The translations under genes were made by a program, and so were the position numbers. The notes under the pieces were generated by a model, which saw only the letters and a list, made by a program, of their open reading frames with translations, searched no databases and was not told the DNA's origin. Below are positions 1 to 5,536 of a DNA stretch of 5,536 nucleotides, in pieces (positions within the stretch are counted from its first letter, which is position 1; every line of letters starts with the position of its first letter). This DNA comes from Acidobacteria bacterium CG_4_9_14_3_um_filter_49_7 (GTDB taxonomy: Bacteria; Acidobacteriota; Holophagae; Thermotomaculales; Thermotomaculaceae): contig PFTO01000076.1 of the NCBI GenBank assembly GCA_002789615.1, forward strand, positions 1-5,536, in the 5' to 3' direction.

Positions 1-282
1 CTTGAACTTATATGAATAACTCTGGTATCCATCTTTTGTAAACACCGCTTCGTAGTGATCAAATTTCATCACGCTCTTCGCTCTGCCATGCTTATCTGTT
101 GTCAACTCAAGCTTGAAGCTTTTAGCTCTCTCGTTAGATATCTCAATGTGGACACCCTCAATAGCTTGCCCGTGACCATCTGTCACATGGAACGTTACCT
201 GCCCCGCCGTCAGACCGGCTAATGCACTTGTTGCGACTACAAAAACAATAGACAACGTCATTAAGGTTGCAAATTTCCTCAT
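1..282 (-). CDS. Secreted protein with carboxypeptidase-regulatory-like domain, N-terminal part (3' end beyond window)
   Basis: An open frame starts at ATG 282 and stays open for 94 codons to the window edge, so the C-terminus is missing. Residues 1-22 form a classic Sec signal peptide: a basic start (MRKF), a hydrophobic core (about 7-18) and an ALA cleavage site before G23. The mature part begins with VTFHVTDGHGQAIEGVHIEI (29-48), followed by LTTDKHGRA (60-68) and a VFTKDGYQSYSY stretch (80-91). This order (V-D-G-x-x-I-x-G-V-x-I, then TD-x-x-G-x-A, then a Y/F strand and KDGY) is the pattern of the CarboxypepD_reg/prealbumin-like beta-sandwich, common in exported or surface proteins. A strong site, AAGGAAGGAG, ends 5 bases before the ATG, and the rimO stop lies 17 bases upstream, so the two genes are probably cotranscribed. 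The frame is too short for most gene tables because it is cut. The domain gives a fold and an envelope location, not an enzymatic function; it may be one module of a much larger protein. Confidence 0.85.
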   Translation of the reverse strand, partial: MRKFATLMTLSIVFVVATSALAGLTAGQVTFHVTDGHGQAIEGVHIEISNERAKSFKLELTTDKHGRAKSVMKFDHYEAVFTKDGYQSYSYKFK

Positions 283-287
283 AGCTT

Positions 288-297
288 CTCCTTCCTT
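288..297 (-). promoter_or_regulatory. Ribosome binding site of the secreted-protein gene
   Basis: The mRNA reads AAGGAAGGAG, 5 bases before ATG 282. It fills most of the 17-base gap after the rimO stop codon. This supports the chosen start and shows that the truncated left-edge frame is a real, independently translated gene and not a read-through of rimO. Confidence 0.75.
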
Positions 298-299
298 TT

Positions 300-1619
300 T
301 CAAATAATTCTTCCAATTAGATCATACGACAGTGCCTGCTGAATTTCAACAAGCTTCTTCTCTCCCACACAGGCCTCGCCGTCATTGATCAGCACGATGC
401 CATCAATATCCGGCGCCTGCCCGATGTGACGCCCCTGCAGCAGCAATTCTGTTTCTTCTGAAAAGCCCTCGACTATCACCTCCAGGGTTTGACCAACGAG
501 CTTTTGATTCAACTCATGTGATATCTCTTTCTGCGCCTCCATTATAACAGAAGACCGTTCCAGTTTCACGGCTTCAGACACCGTGTCTCTCAGGGGAAAC
601 GCGGGGGTTCCTTCCTCTCTCGAATATGTAAATACACCCAGATGGTGAAATCTTGCTTCTCTAACAAAATACAATAGTTGCTCTACATCTTCATCCGTTT
701 CTCCAGGGTATCCTACAATTAGAGATGTCCGAACGAACACGCCGGGGATGCGATCCCGAATTCGCTCCAGCAATCGGAGGTAACTCTCCCTGCCCCCCGT
801 ACGTCGCATGCTTTTCAATAAACGGTCTGAACTATGTTGTAATGGGATGTCTACGTACGGACAAATCTTCTCTGATCCTGCGATCACGTCCAGCAATCGG
901 TCAGTCACCTTACCAGGAAACATATACATGGGTCGAATCCAGCCCACATTTTCGATCTTCTCCAACTCTTCAAGCAGATCGCCCAGCCCGTCTGTAAGTC
1001 CCAGGTCACGTCCGTAAGACGTCCCGTCCTGAGCGACAAGAATCAATTCCTGTGTTCCGCTGTCAGTCAAAGCCTTCGCCTCTTCCACGATGTCCTCAAT
1101 TCCACGGCTTCTCTGTTTTCCCCTGATTTTTGGAATTGCACAAAAAGAACAGCTATGATCACATCCGTCGGCAATTTTCAGGTAAGCGTATCCGATACCC
1201 GTGGAAACTGCCCGGGGAGATACATGGGAGTAAATGTAGGTCGGTGATTCAGCAATTGTCGGTGAACTCTCTTTCCCGAGAAACTCAGCAATATTTTCAA
1301 CACCATCGATACCGGACAAGATATCAATCTCGGGGATTTCATCCTTCAGGGCATCCGGATAACGTTGAGCCAGACATCCCGACACCACGAGTTTTCCAAC
1401 CTTTCCAGCTTCTTTGGCTTCAACAGCCTCCATAATCCAATTTATTGATTCTTCCTTTGCCGACTGGATAAACCCGCATGTATTCAGAATTACCACGTCA
1501 ACGAAACCGTCGGTCTCCACGACCGGGGTGTACCCTTTTTCAATAAGAGTCCCTGCAATTACCTCTGAGTCTACAGTATTCTTAGGACATCCAAGGGAAA
1601 TCAGTCGAAATGTTTTCAA
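300..1619 (-). CDS. rimO: Ribosomal protein S12 (aspartate-C3) methylthiotransferase RimO
   Basis: RimO is a radical-SAM enzyme that adds a methylthio group to the beta carbon of a conserved aspartate in ribosomal protein S12 (Asp88/89). In 439-residue numbering the N-terminal methylthiotransferase domain starts ISLGCPKNTVDSE and carries the three cysteines for the auxiliary [4Fe-4S] cluster: C11, C48 (LNTCGF) and C82 (SGCLAQRY). The radical-SAM motif CDHSCSFC supplies C153, C157 and C160. A C-terminal TRAM domain covers about 373-439. RimO, not MiaB, is indicated by LGCPKNTVDSE, KIADGCDHSCSFCAIPKIRGKQRSR (split here for description: 148-172) and YMFPGKVTD. Length matches the family (about 430-440). 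The open frame reaches TTG 1643, but I start it at TTG 1619: this gives MKTFRLISLGCPKN, the family's usual N-terminus, and puts GGAGGA 9 bases upstream. The earlier TTG would lie before that binding site, in the flank of a hairpin. The stop is TGA at 300-302. The weak TTG start suggests modest expression. Confidence 0.95.
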   Translation of the reverse strand: MKTFRLISLGCPKNTVDSEVIAGTLIEKGYTPVVETDGFVDVVILNTCGFIQSAKEESINWIMEAVEAKEAGKVGKLVVSGCLAQRYPDALKDEIPEIDILSGIDGVENIAEFLGKESSPTIAESPTYIYSHVSPRAVSTGIGYAYLKIADGCDHSCSFCAIPKIRGKQRSRGIEDIVEEAKALTDSGTQELILVAQDGTSYGRDLGLTDGLGDLLEELEKIENVGWIRPMYMFPGKVTDRLLDVIAGSEKICPYVDIPLQHSSDRLLKSMRRTGGRESYLRLLERIRDRIPGVFVRTSLIVGYPGETDEDVEQLLYFVREARFHHLGVFTYSREEGTPAFPLRDTVSEAVKLERSSVIMEAQKEISHELNQKLVGQTLEVIVEGFSEETELLLQGRHIGQAPDIDGIVLINDGEACVGEKKLVEIQQALSYDLIGRII

Positions 1620-1628
1620 AGAGACAAT

Positions 1629-1634
1629 TCCTCC
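1629..1634 (-). promoter_or_regulatory. Ribosome binding site that fixes the rimO TTG start
   Basis: The mRNA GGAGGA sits 9 bases before TTG 1619. No ATG or GTG in this frame offers a better placed start near the conserved N-terminus, so this site decides the start. It lies 10 bases downstream of the terminator-like hairpin, so folding of that hairpin could affect ribosome access or simply insulate the site. Confidence 0.7.
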
Positions 1635-1640
1635 GGAAAG

Positions 1641-1670
1641 CAAAATTCGCCCGGTCTGAGCCGGGCGAAT
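1641..1670 (-). terminator. Terminator or attenuator hairpin between asnS and rimO
   Basis: The arms ATTCGCCCGG and CCGGGCGAAT (1661-1670 and 1645-1654 on the minus strand) pair perfectly over 10 bp around the 6-base loop CTCAGA. In the mRNA the stem runs into a short U-tract (UUUUGCUUU, counting the last stem base). It lies 43 bases after the asnS stop and just before the rimO binding site, as expected for an intrinsic terminator ending asnS transcripts. The U-run is short and interrupted, so termination is probably partial, making it an attenuator between rpsO-pnp-asnS and rimO. On the plus strand the hairpin is not directly followed by T residues, so it should work leftward only. It could also be a 5' stabilising hairpin if rimO has its own promoter (see 1676-1704). 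Confidence 0.65.
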
Positions 1671-1675
1671 CGTAA

Positions 1676-1704
1676 ATTATTTTTCGTTTCCATTTTGTGC
1701 ACAA
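1676..1704 (-). promoter_or_regulatory. Weak candidate promoter for rimO
   Basis: On the minus strand TTGTGC (1699-1704) and AATAAT (1676-1681) are separated by exactly 17 bases. The -10 matches TATAAT at 5 of 6 positions, the -35 matches TTGACA at only 3 of 6. Transcription would start about at 1669, at the foot of the hairpin. This is the only promoter-like pair I found in the 94-base asnS-rimO gap. The gap is A-rich, so the match may be chance. Confidence 0.25.
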
Positions 1705-1713
1705 TCTTCCGCC

Positions 1714-3003
1714 TTACGGATATATCCTGCTCAGCATCCGGGGCCAGGGAATGGTTTCCCGAACATGATGCAGACCGCATATCCATGCCACTGTTCGTTC
1801 GATACCCAGCCCGAAACCACCATGGGGAACGGATCCATACCGCCTCAGATCAAGATACCAGGCATAGGCATCTGCAGGCAGATTTTCTTCATCAATTCGT
1901 TTCAACAGATGTTCAATATCTGCCGAACGTTCACCACCTCCGACAATCTCTCCATAACCCTCAGGTGCCAGCACGTCCACACCCTGAGCAAGGTCAGGAT
2001 TCTCCGAGTCCAACTCAAAATAGAAGGCCTTGAAGCTGGCCGGGAATCGGTGAACCACAATGGGCCGGTCATATTCTCTGGTCAGCACGGTTTCATCATC
2101 ACCACCAAAGTCATCACCCCACTTGATGTCGGACCCCAATTCATGGAGTTTGTCTATTGCTTCAGTATAGGTCATGCGGACAAACGGTTGTTTAACCTTT
2201 TCCAGGGGCTCAATATCCCGTTCCAGCATAGCGAGTTCTTTTCTCCTGTTGGCCAGCACCTTGTCCACGATGTAAACGACAAATTCCTCTGCGAGGTCCA
2301 TCACCTCATTCAATGTCACGAAGGCCATTTCCGGCTCAACCATCCAGAACTCCGTCAGATGGCGTCGGGTCTTTGATTTTTCCGCCCGAAAAGTGGGTCC
2401 GAAGCAATACACCTTCTTGAATGCAGCGATCGCTGCTTCCGAATAGAGCTGGCCGGATTGAGTCAAGTAGGCGGGATTTCCAAAATAATCTGTTTCAAAA
2501 AGAGTGCTGGAACCTTCAGCAGCACTGGGGCCCAGAATGGGCGAATCAATCAATGTGAAATCCCTTTCATCAAAAAAATCACGGCAAGCCTTGATAATTT
2601 CGTGACGAATCCTCAAAATCGCCCACTGGCGCTTGGAACGAAGCCAGAGGTGGCGCCTGTCCATCAGGTACTCTACTCCGTGTTCTTTCGGTGTGATGGG
2701 GAAAGGCTCCGCGATCTGGTAAACCTTCATGGTTTTGACCAGCAATTCTTCAGTGTTACTCCGGGGGTTATGCTGAACCGTTCCGGTCACTTCGATGGCA
2801 CTTTCCTGGGTCAGCTCCTCAAAGCTCTCCAAAGCCTCCGAACCACTTACTCCGTTCACCAGAACGCATTGAATAAAATCCAAACCGTCACGTAATTCGA
2901 TAAATTTGATCTTGCCACTGCTGCGTTTCAATCGTACCCAACCCTGAAGGGTTACCTCTTTATCGAGGTAACCCTTCAGGTATTTTGCCAGAATCACAGG
3001 CAT
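1714..3003 (-). CDS. asnS: Asparaginyl-tRNA synthetase (class IIb)
   Basis: This cytoplasmic enzyme charges tRNA-Asn with asparagine using ATP. The 429-residue protein has the usual length of the compact bacterial form. An OB-fold anticodon-binding domain (about 17-102, with GWVRLKRSSGKIKFIELRDG) precedes a class II catalytic core. Motif 1 ends at P155 (LIDSPIL); motif 2 has the ATP-binding arginine at R206 in FRAEKSKTRRHLTEFWMVEP (205-224); motif 3 is GFGLGIERTVAWICGL (396-411) with R403. AsnRS is indicated over AspRS by GPTFRAEKSKTRRHLTEFW, the GGGERSADIEHLLKRI segment (355-370) and the ending RETIPWPRMLSRIYP; AspRS usually reads FRAE followed by a different loop and lacks this tail. ATG 3003 is preceded by TGGAGG at 5 bases. 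The stop is TAA at 1714-1716. The gene starts 17 bases after pnp, so it is probably in the same transcript. Its presence means the cell can charge Asn-tRNA directly and does not depend only on the Asp-tRNA amidation route. A remarkable perfect hairpin lies within codons 8-21. Confidence 0.96.
   Translation of the reverse strand: MPVILAKYLKGYLDKEVTLQGWVRLKRSSGKIKFIELRDGLDFIQCVLVNGVSGSEALESFEELTQESAIEVTGTVQHNPRSNTEELLVKTMKVYQIAEPFPITPKEHGVEYLMDRRHLWLRSKRQWAILRIRHEIIKACRDFFDERDFTLIDSPILGPSAAEGSSTLFETDYFGNPAYLTQSGQLYSEAAIAAFKKVYCFGPTFRAEKSKTRRHLTEFWMVEPEMAFVTLNEVMDLAEEFVVYIVDKVLANRRKELAMLERDIEPLEKVKQPFVRMTYTEAIDKLHELGSDIKWGDDFGGDDETVLTREYDRPIVVHRFPASFKAFYFELDSENPDLAQGVDVLAPEGYGEIVGGGERSADIEHLLKRIDEENLPADAYAWYLDLRRYGSVPHGGFGLGIERTVAWICGLHHVRETIPWPRMLSRIYP
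2943..2980 (-). repeat. Perfect 16-bp inverted repeat (RNA hairpin) in the 5' coding region of asnS
   Basis: The arms CCTGAAGGGTTACCTC and GAGGTAACCCTTCAGG pair perfectly over 16 bp around the 6-base loop GATAAA (mRNA sense). The flanking bases do not pair, so the stem is exactly 16 bp. It begins at base 24 of the asnS coding region, just beyond an initiating ribosome's footprint, and encodes parts of KYLKGYLDKEVTLQG (7-21). That segment looks like normal AsnRS sequence, so this is not an inserted palindrome breaking the protein. No U-tract follows (the next mRNA bases are GUUGGG), so it is not an intrinsic terminator. A role in translation control, RNase III processing or mRNA protection between pnp and asnS is inference. 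Confidence 0.8.
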
Positions 3004-3008
3004 CCTTG

Positions 3009-3014
3009 CCTCCA
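3009..3014 (-). promoter_or_regulatory. Ribosome binding site of asnS
   Basis: The mRNA TGGAGG lies 5 bases before ATG 3003 and occupies the 17-base gap after the pnp stop (TAG, 3021-3023). It confirms the asnS start. There is no room for a promoter or terminator between the two genes outside coding sequence. Confidence 0.75.
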
Positions 3015-3020
3015 GATTTC

Positions 3021-5222
3021 CTATTGGTTATGTCTATGGTCGTTGCCCCTTGGACCATGACTGCCGCCACGATGGTCATCACGTCTAACATTGTCACGGT
3101 TACCCCGATCCTGTTGATGACCGCTGTTGCGGTTCTCATCGCCATCTTCTCTTGGCAGCAACACCTTCCGGCTCAGGTTTAACCGACCCTGTGAGTCGAT
3201 TTCCATTAACTTCACATCAATCTCCTGCCCCAGCTGTAGTTCGTCTTCTACGCTCCGGACACGGTAATTTGCGATTTCACTGATATGAAGCAGGCCATCC
3301 TTTCCAGGGAGAACCTCAACAAAAGCACCAAATTTTTCAATCCGCTTAACAGTACCTTTGTAGACAGTTCCAACTTCAGGTTCCTGAATAATCTGCCGAA
3401 TCATATCCATGGCCAGCTTGGCTGACTCCTCGCTGGTAGCAGCTACAAGACAGGTCCCATCGTCTTCGATGTCAATCTTGGCACCACTCTTTTCCACAAT
3501 TTCACGTATCACCTTGCCTCCCGGCCCGATAATCTCGCGAATCTTGTCCGGATGCACCTTAATGCTGGTGATCCTTGGTGCATATGGGGAATAATTGTCC
3601 CTCGGAGCAGGCAACGCAGCTACAATCTTATCCAGGATTTCATTATACGCCCGAACCGCCTGATCCAACGCTTCCGCCATCAATGCCTCTGTCAGCCCCT
3701 GGACCTTCAAATCCATCTGCAATGCGGTAATTCCATCCCGTGTACCCGTCACCTTGAAATCCATGTCACCATAGTGGTCTTCCTCACCGGCAATGTCTGT
3801 CAGAATCGCGTATTTTTCTCCCTCTTTCACCATGCCCATGGCAATGCCGGCCACGGGCTTCTTGAGCGGCACGCCGGCATCCATCAACGCCAGAACTCCA
3901 CCACAAACAGTAGCCATTGAAGAAGATCCGTTTGATTCCAGAATCTCAGATACAAGGCGCACAACATAAGGGAATTCATCCTCTTCCATGTTGGGCATCA
4001 TCGGTTCAATACCTCGTTTTGCAAGAGCACCGTGGCCTATTTCCCGGCGACCGGGGGATCTCATAAACTTTACTTCGCCCACGCTGAAGGGAGGGAAGTT
4101 ATAGTGAAGCATGAATTTTTCATCCTCTTCCCCTTCCAGTCCATCGATCATCTGAGCATCACCAAAGGTGCCCAGCGTGGTCATTACAAGTGCCTGGGTT
4201 TCTCCACGGGTGAATATTGCAGAGCCATGAGTCCGGGGCAGAACCCCGACTTCGCAGGTGATGGGCCGAATCTCGTCATATGCCCGTCCATCCAGTCTGC
4301 GTTCCCGAGTCAAAAGAGTTTCACGGAACAAACGCTCCTTAACATGGTCAAACATTAACCCGGCTTCAAACTGCTCATCTTCTTCAAAAGATTCTTTTGT
4401 TTCCTTTTTCAACAGGCGAACAGCATTATATTTCATGATCTTGTCTTTGATCTGCAGGCTTTCAAGCAGCCGATCCCCCGCGAACGCTTTCACCTTTTCC
4501 CCTAACCCGGCCGGGAAAACCTTGGGTGTAACTTCCCACTTGTGGGGAGCCACAAGCGATTGCAATTCGCGCTGGGCGGCAACGAGTTTTCTGATCTGTT
4601 CATGACCGAAAGTCATCGCTTCAACCATTGTTGCCGCACTGACTTCTTTTGCGCCTGCTTCAACCATGACTATCGCATCTTCCGTCCCTGCTATGACCAG
4701 ATCCAGCTTGGAATTTTCCTTTTCAGGGTACAGGGGGTTAACCACGAACTGGCCGTCAATCAAGCCTACCCGAACGCCGGCAATTGTTGTATCAAATGGA
4801 ATGTCTGAAATGCACAGGGCTGCGGACGCACCTGTCAACGCCAGCATTTCAGTCTCATTTTCCCCGTCAAAAGAGTACACGTTTGCAATAACCTGTGTCT
4901 CATTCTGAAATCCTTCCGGAAACAGCGGTCTCAAGGGTCTGTCAATCAGTCTACTGGTCAGTACTTCCTTCTTGGAAGGCCGGCCTTCTCTCTTGAAAAA
5001 TCCACCGGGAATTTTACCTGCAGCTGAAGTGTGTTCGCGGTAATCCACTGTTAAGGGGAAGAAATCAATCTTCTCTCTTGGTTCCGGCGCAGCGCATGCT
5101 GTAACCAGCACTCGGCTGTCGCCGCATGAAATTAAAACCGCTCCACCTGCCTGTTTGGCAAGGTGGCCGGTTTCCATCGTAATTTTTTTTCCGCCGATTT
5201 CGGCAGTAACTGTATGTACCAT
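3021..5222 (-). CDS. pnp: Polynucleotide phosphorylase (PNPase)
   Basis: PNPase degrades RNA from the 3' end by phosphorolysis, releasing nucleoside diphosphates, and can run in reverse to add tails. It works as a ring-shaped cytoplasmic trimer, often with a degradosome. The 733-residue protein has the complete architecture: first RNase PH domain (about 3-145, with FFKREGRPSKKE at 75-86), helical linker (about 150-310), second RNase PH domain (about 311-540), KH domain (about 553-612, with the GPGG loop at 566-569) and S1 domain (about 617-688, FGAFVEVLPGKDGLLHISEI). The active site is intact: EDHYGDMDFK supplies D482, D488 and K490, matching E. coli D486, D492 and K494, and NGSSSMA gives the phosphate-binding serines 433-435. 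After the S1 domain a 44-residue tail (690-733) is very polar, rich in R, D, N, G and H, and probably disordered. ATG 5222 follows GGAG at 5 bases; rpsO ends 21 bases upstream. That gap is too short for the RNase III hairpin known in the E. coli pnp leader. Confidence 0.98.
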   Translation of the reverse strand: MVHTVTAEIGGKKITMETGHLAKQAGGAVLISCGDSRVLVTACAAPEPREKIDFFPLTVDYREHTSAAGKIPGGFFKREGRPSKKEVLTSRLIDRPLRPLFPEGFQNETQVIANVYSFDGENETEMLALTGASAALCISDIPFDTTIAGVRVGLIDGQFVVNPLYPEKENSKLDLVIAGTEDAIVMVEAGAKEVSAATMVEAMTFGHEQIRKLVAAQRELQSLVAPHKWEVTPKVFPAGLGEKVKAFAGDRLLESLQIKDKIMKYNAVRLLKKETKESFEEDEQFEAGLMFDHVKERLFRETLLTRERRLDGRAYDEIRPITCEVGVLPRTHGSAIFTRGETQALVMTTLGTFGDAQMIDGLEGEEDEKFMLHYNFPPFSVGEVKFMRSPGRREIGHGALAKRGIEPMMPNMEEDEFPYVVRLVSEILESNGSSSMATVCGGVLALMDAGVPLKKPVAGIAMGMVKEGEKYAILTDIAGEEDHYGDMDFKVTGTRDGITALQMDLKVQGLTEALMAEALDQAVRAYNEILDKIVAALPAPRDNYSPYAPRITSIKVHPDKIREIIGPGGKVIREIVEKSGAKIDIEDDGTCLVAATSEESAKLAMDMIRQIIQEPEVGTVYKGTVKRIEKFGAFVEVLPGKDGLLHISEIANYRVRSVEDELQLGQEIDVKLMEIDSQGRLNLSRKVLLPREDGDENRNSGHQQDRGNRDNVRRDDHRGGSHGPRGNDHRHNQ

Positions 5223-5227
5223 AAGTT

Positions 5228-5231
5228 CTCC
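5228..5231 (-). promoter_or_regulatory. Ribosome binding site of pnp
   Basis: The mRNA GGAG lies 5 bases before ATG 5222, within the 21-base rpsO-pnp gap. The gap shows no hairpin and no T-tract, so rpsO and pnp should share a transcript. Confidence 0.65.
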
Positions 5232-5243
5232 GTTCGCTTGTAG

Positions 5244-5510
5244 TTACTTGCGCAACTTAAGCTGATTCAGGATATCCCGATACCGCTTGAATTCTTTCTT
5301 TTTGAGATAGTCAAGAAGTTTTCTTCTCTGGGATACCAGCTTCAACAGACCACGGCGCGAATGGTGGTCCCTCTTGTGCACCTTGAAATGTTCTGTTAAA
5401 TAGTTAATTCTCTCTGTGAGCAACGCAATTTGGACTTCAGGGGAACCAGTATCATTTTCATGAACCCCGAAAGTGCCGATAAGCTCCGTTTTCCTTTCCT
5501 TCGAAAGCAT
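5244..5510 (-). CDS. rpsO: 30S ribosomal protein S15
   Basis: S15 is a primary binding protein of the central domain of 16S rRNA, needed early in 30S assembly and in the bridge to the 50S subunit. The 88-residue product matches the usual 88-89. It is basic and wholly helical in its family. The conserved core is plain: NDTGSPEVQIALLTERINYL (19-38), then the rRNA-binding HKRDHHSRRGLLKLVSQRRK (45-64) and LLDYLKKKEFKRY (65-77). ATG 5510 is preceded by AGGAGGTGA, the best binding site in the window. The stop is TAA at 5244-5246. rpsO-pnp adjacency is conserved across many bacteria, which supports both calls. In E. coli S15 represses its own translation by binding its mRNA leader; only 26 bases of leader are visible here, so I cannot tell whether an equivalent structure exists. 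Confidence 0.98.
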   Translation of the reverse strand: MLSKERKTELIGTFGVHENDTGSPEVQIALLTERINYLTEHFKVHKRDHHSRRGLLKLVSQRRKLLDYLKKKEFKRYRDILNQLKLRK

Positions 5511-5513
5511 CAG

Positions 5514-5522
5514 TCACCTCCT
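5514..5522 (-). promoter_or_regulatory. Strong ribosome binding site of rpsO
   Basis: The mRNA AGGAGGTGA is a 9-base complement to the usual 16S rRNA 3' end and ends 3 bases before ATG 5510 (7 bases counted from its GGAG core). It fixes the rpsO start and fits the high expression expected of a ribosomal protein. Confidence 0.85.
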
Positions 5523-5528
5523 AAATAA

Positions 5529-5534
5529 ATTATA
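5529..5534 (-). promoter_or_regulatory. TATAAT hexamer upstream of rpsO, possible -10 element
   Basis: A perfect TATAAT lies at the right edge within the AT-rich run before the rpsO binding site. As a -10 element it would start transcription near 5522 and give a very short leader of about 12 bases. The -35 position is outside the window, so the call cannot be tested here. The AT-rich run could instead be an unstructured stretch that helps ribosome loading. Confidence 0.25.
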
Positions 5535-5536
5535 AA

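Noticed and set aside
1620..1643. Longer rimO start at TTG 1643
   Set aside because: It would add eight residues not expected in the family, and the frame would run through the GGAGGA site that serves TTG 1619.
1765..2376. A 203-codon open frame on the plus strand
   Set aside because: It lies wholly antisense to asnS, whose motifs are intact. The translation shows no recognisable domain and no convincing binding site, so it is a shadow of the coding strand.
2423..2436. 14-bp perfect palindrome containing GCGATCGC
   Set aside because: It falls on asnS codons for AAIAA, where Ala-Ala-Ile-Ala-Ala readily gives a self-complementary sequence. I saw only one copy, so there is no sign of a repeated HIP1-type element.
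2960..3145. 61-codon minus-strand frame spanning the pnp-asnS junction
   Set aside because: It overlaps the ends of both genes in another frame and comes from the low-complexity tail of pnp; no independent evidence supports it.
4032..4358. Plus-strand open frames of about 80-120 codons across pnp, for example this one
   Set aside because: They are antisense to the RNase PH domains, whose catalytic and phosphate-binding residues are fully conserved on the other strand. No domain is recognisable in them.
1..5536. Mobile elements, CRISPR arrays, tRNAs, defence or toxin-antitoxin genes
   Set aside because: I saw no transposase motifs, regularly spaced direct repeats, cloverleaf-like segments or unexplained intergenic space; coding sequence fills nearly the whole window.

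Overview
This is a piece of bacterial chromosome. Every convincing gene is on the minus strand, so the window reads right to left as one compact housekeeping cluster: rpsO (ribosomal protein S15), pnp (polynucleotide phosphorylase), asnS (asparaginyl-tRNA synthetase), rimO (ribosomal protein S12 methylthiotransferase), then the start of a secreted protein that runs off the left edge. All five genes have purine-rich Shine-Dalgarno sites at normal distances, so the organism is certainly bacterial. The rpsO-pnp pair is an old and widespread bacterial arrangement. I cannot name the phylum from the sequence: base composition looks balanced, and the proteins are full-length, typical family members without clear lineage marks.

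Layout: rpsO occupies 5244-5510, with only a 26-base leader visible. pnp (3021-5222) follows after 21 bases, asnS (1714-3003) after 17 more. A 94-base gap (1620-1713) then holds a perfect 10-bp GC-rich hairpin followed by a short U-tract, which looks like a terminator or attenuator just before the rimO ribosome binding site. rimO is best started at a TTG codon (1619) and ends at 300. The last gene, starting at 282, is 17 bases further on and encodes an exported protein with a carboxypeptidase-regulatory-like (beta-sandwich) domain. No stretch over 300 bases lacks a gene.

Functionally the cluster concerns translation and RNA turnover: a ribosomal protein, the phosphorolytic exoribonuclease, an aminoacyl-tRNA synthetase and a ribosomal protein modifying enzyme. 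The secreted protein is the outlier. No mobile element, CRISPR array, tRNA, rRNA or defence-like system is visible, and I do not see a hidden new system. The best non-gene signal is a perfect 16-bp inverted repeat with a 6-base loop inside the first 61 bases of the asnS coding region (2943-2980). It is far too long to be chance and its position suggests an RNA-level role, either in asnS translation or in processing the pnp-asnS transcript.
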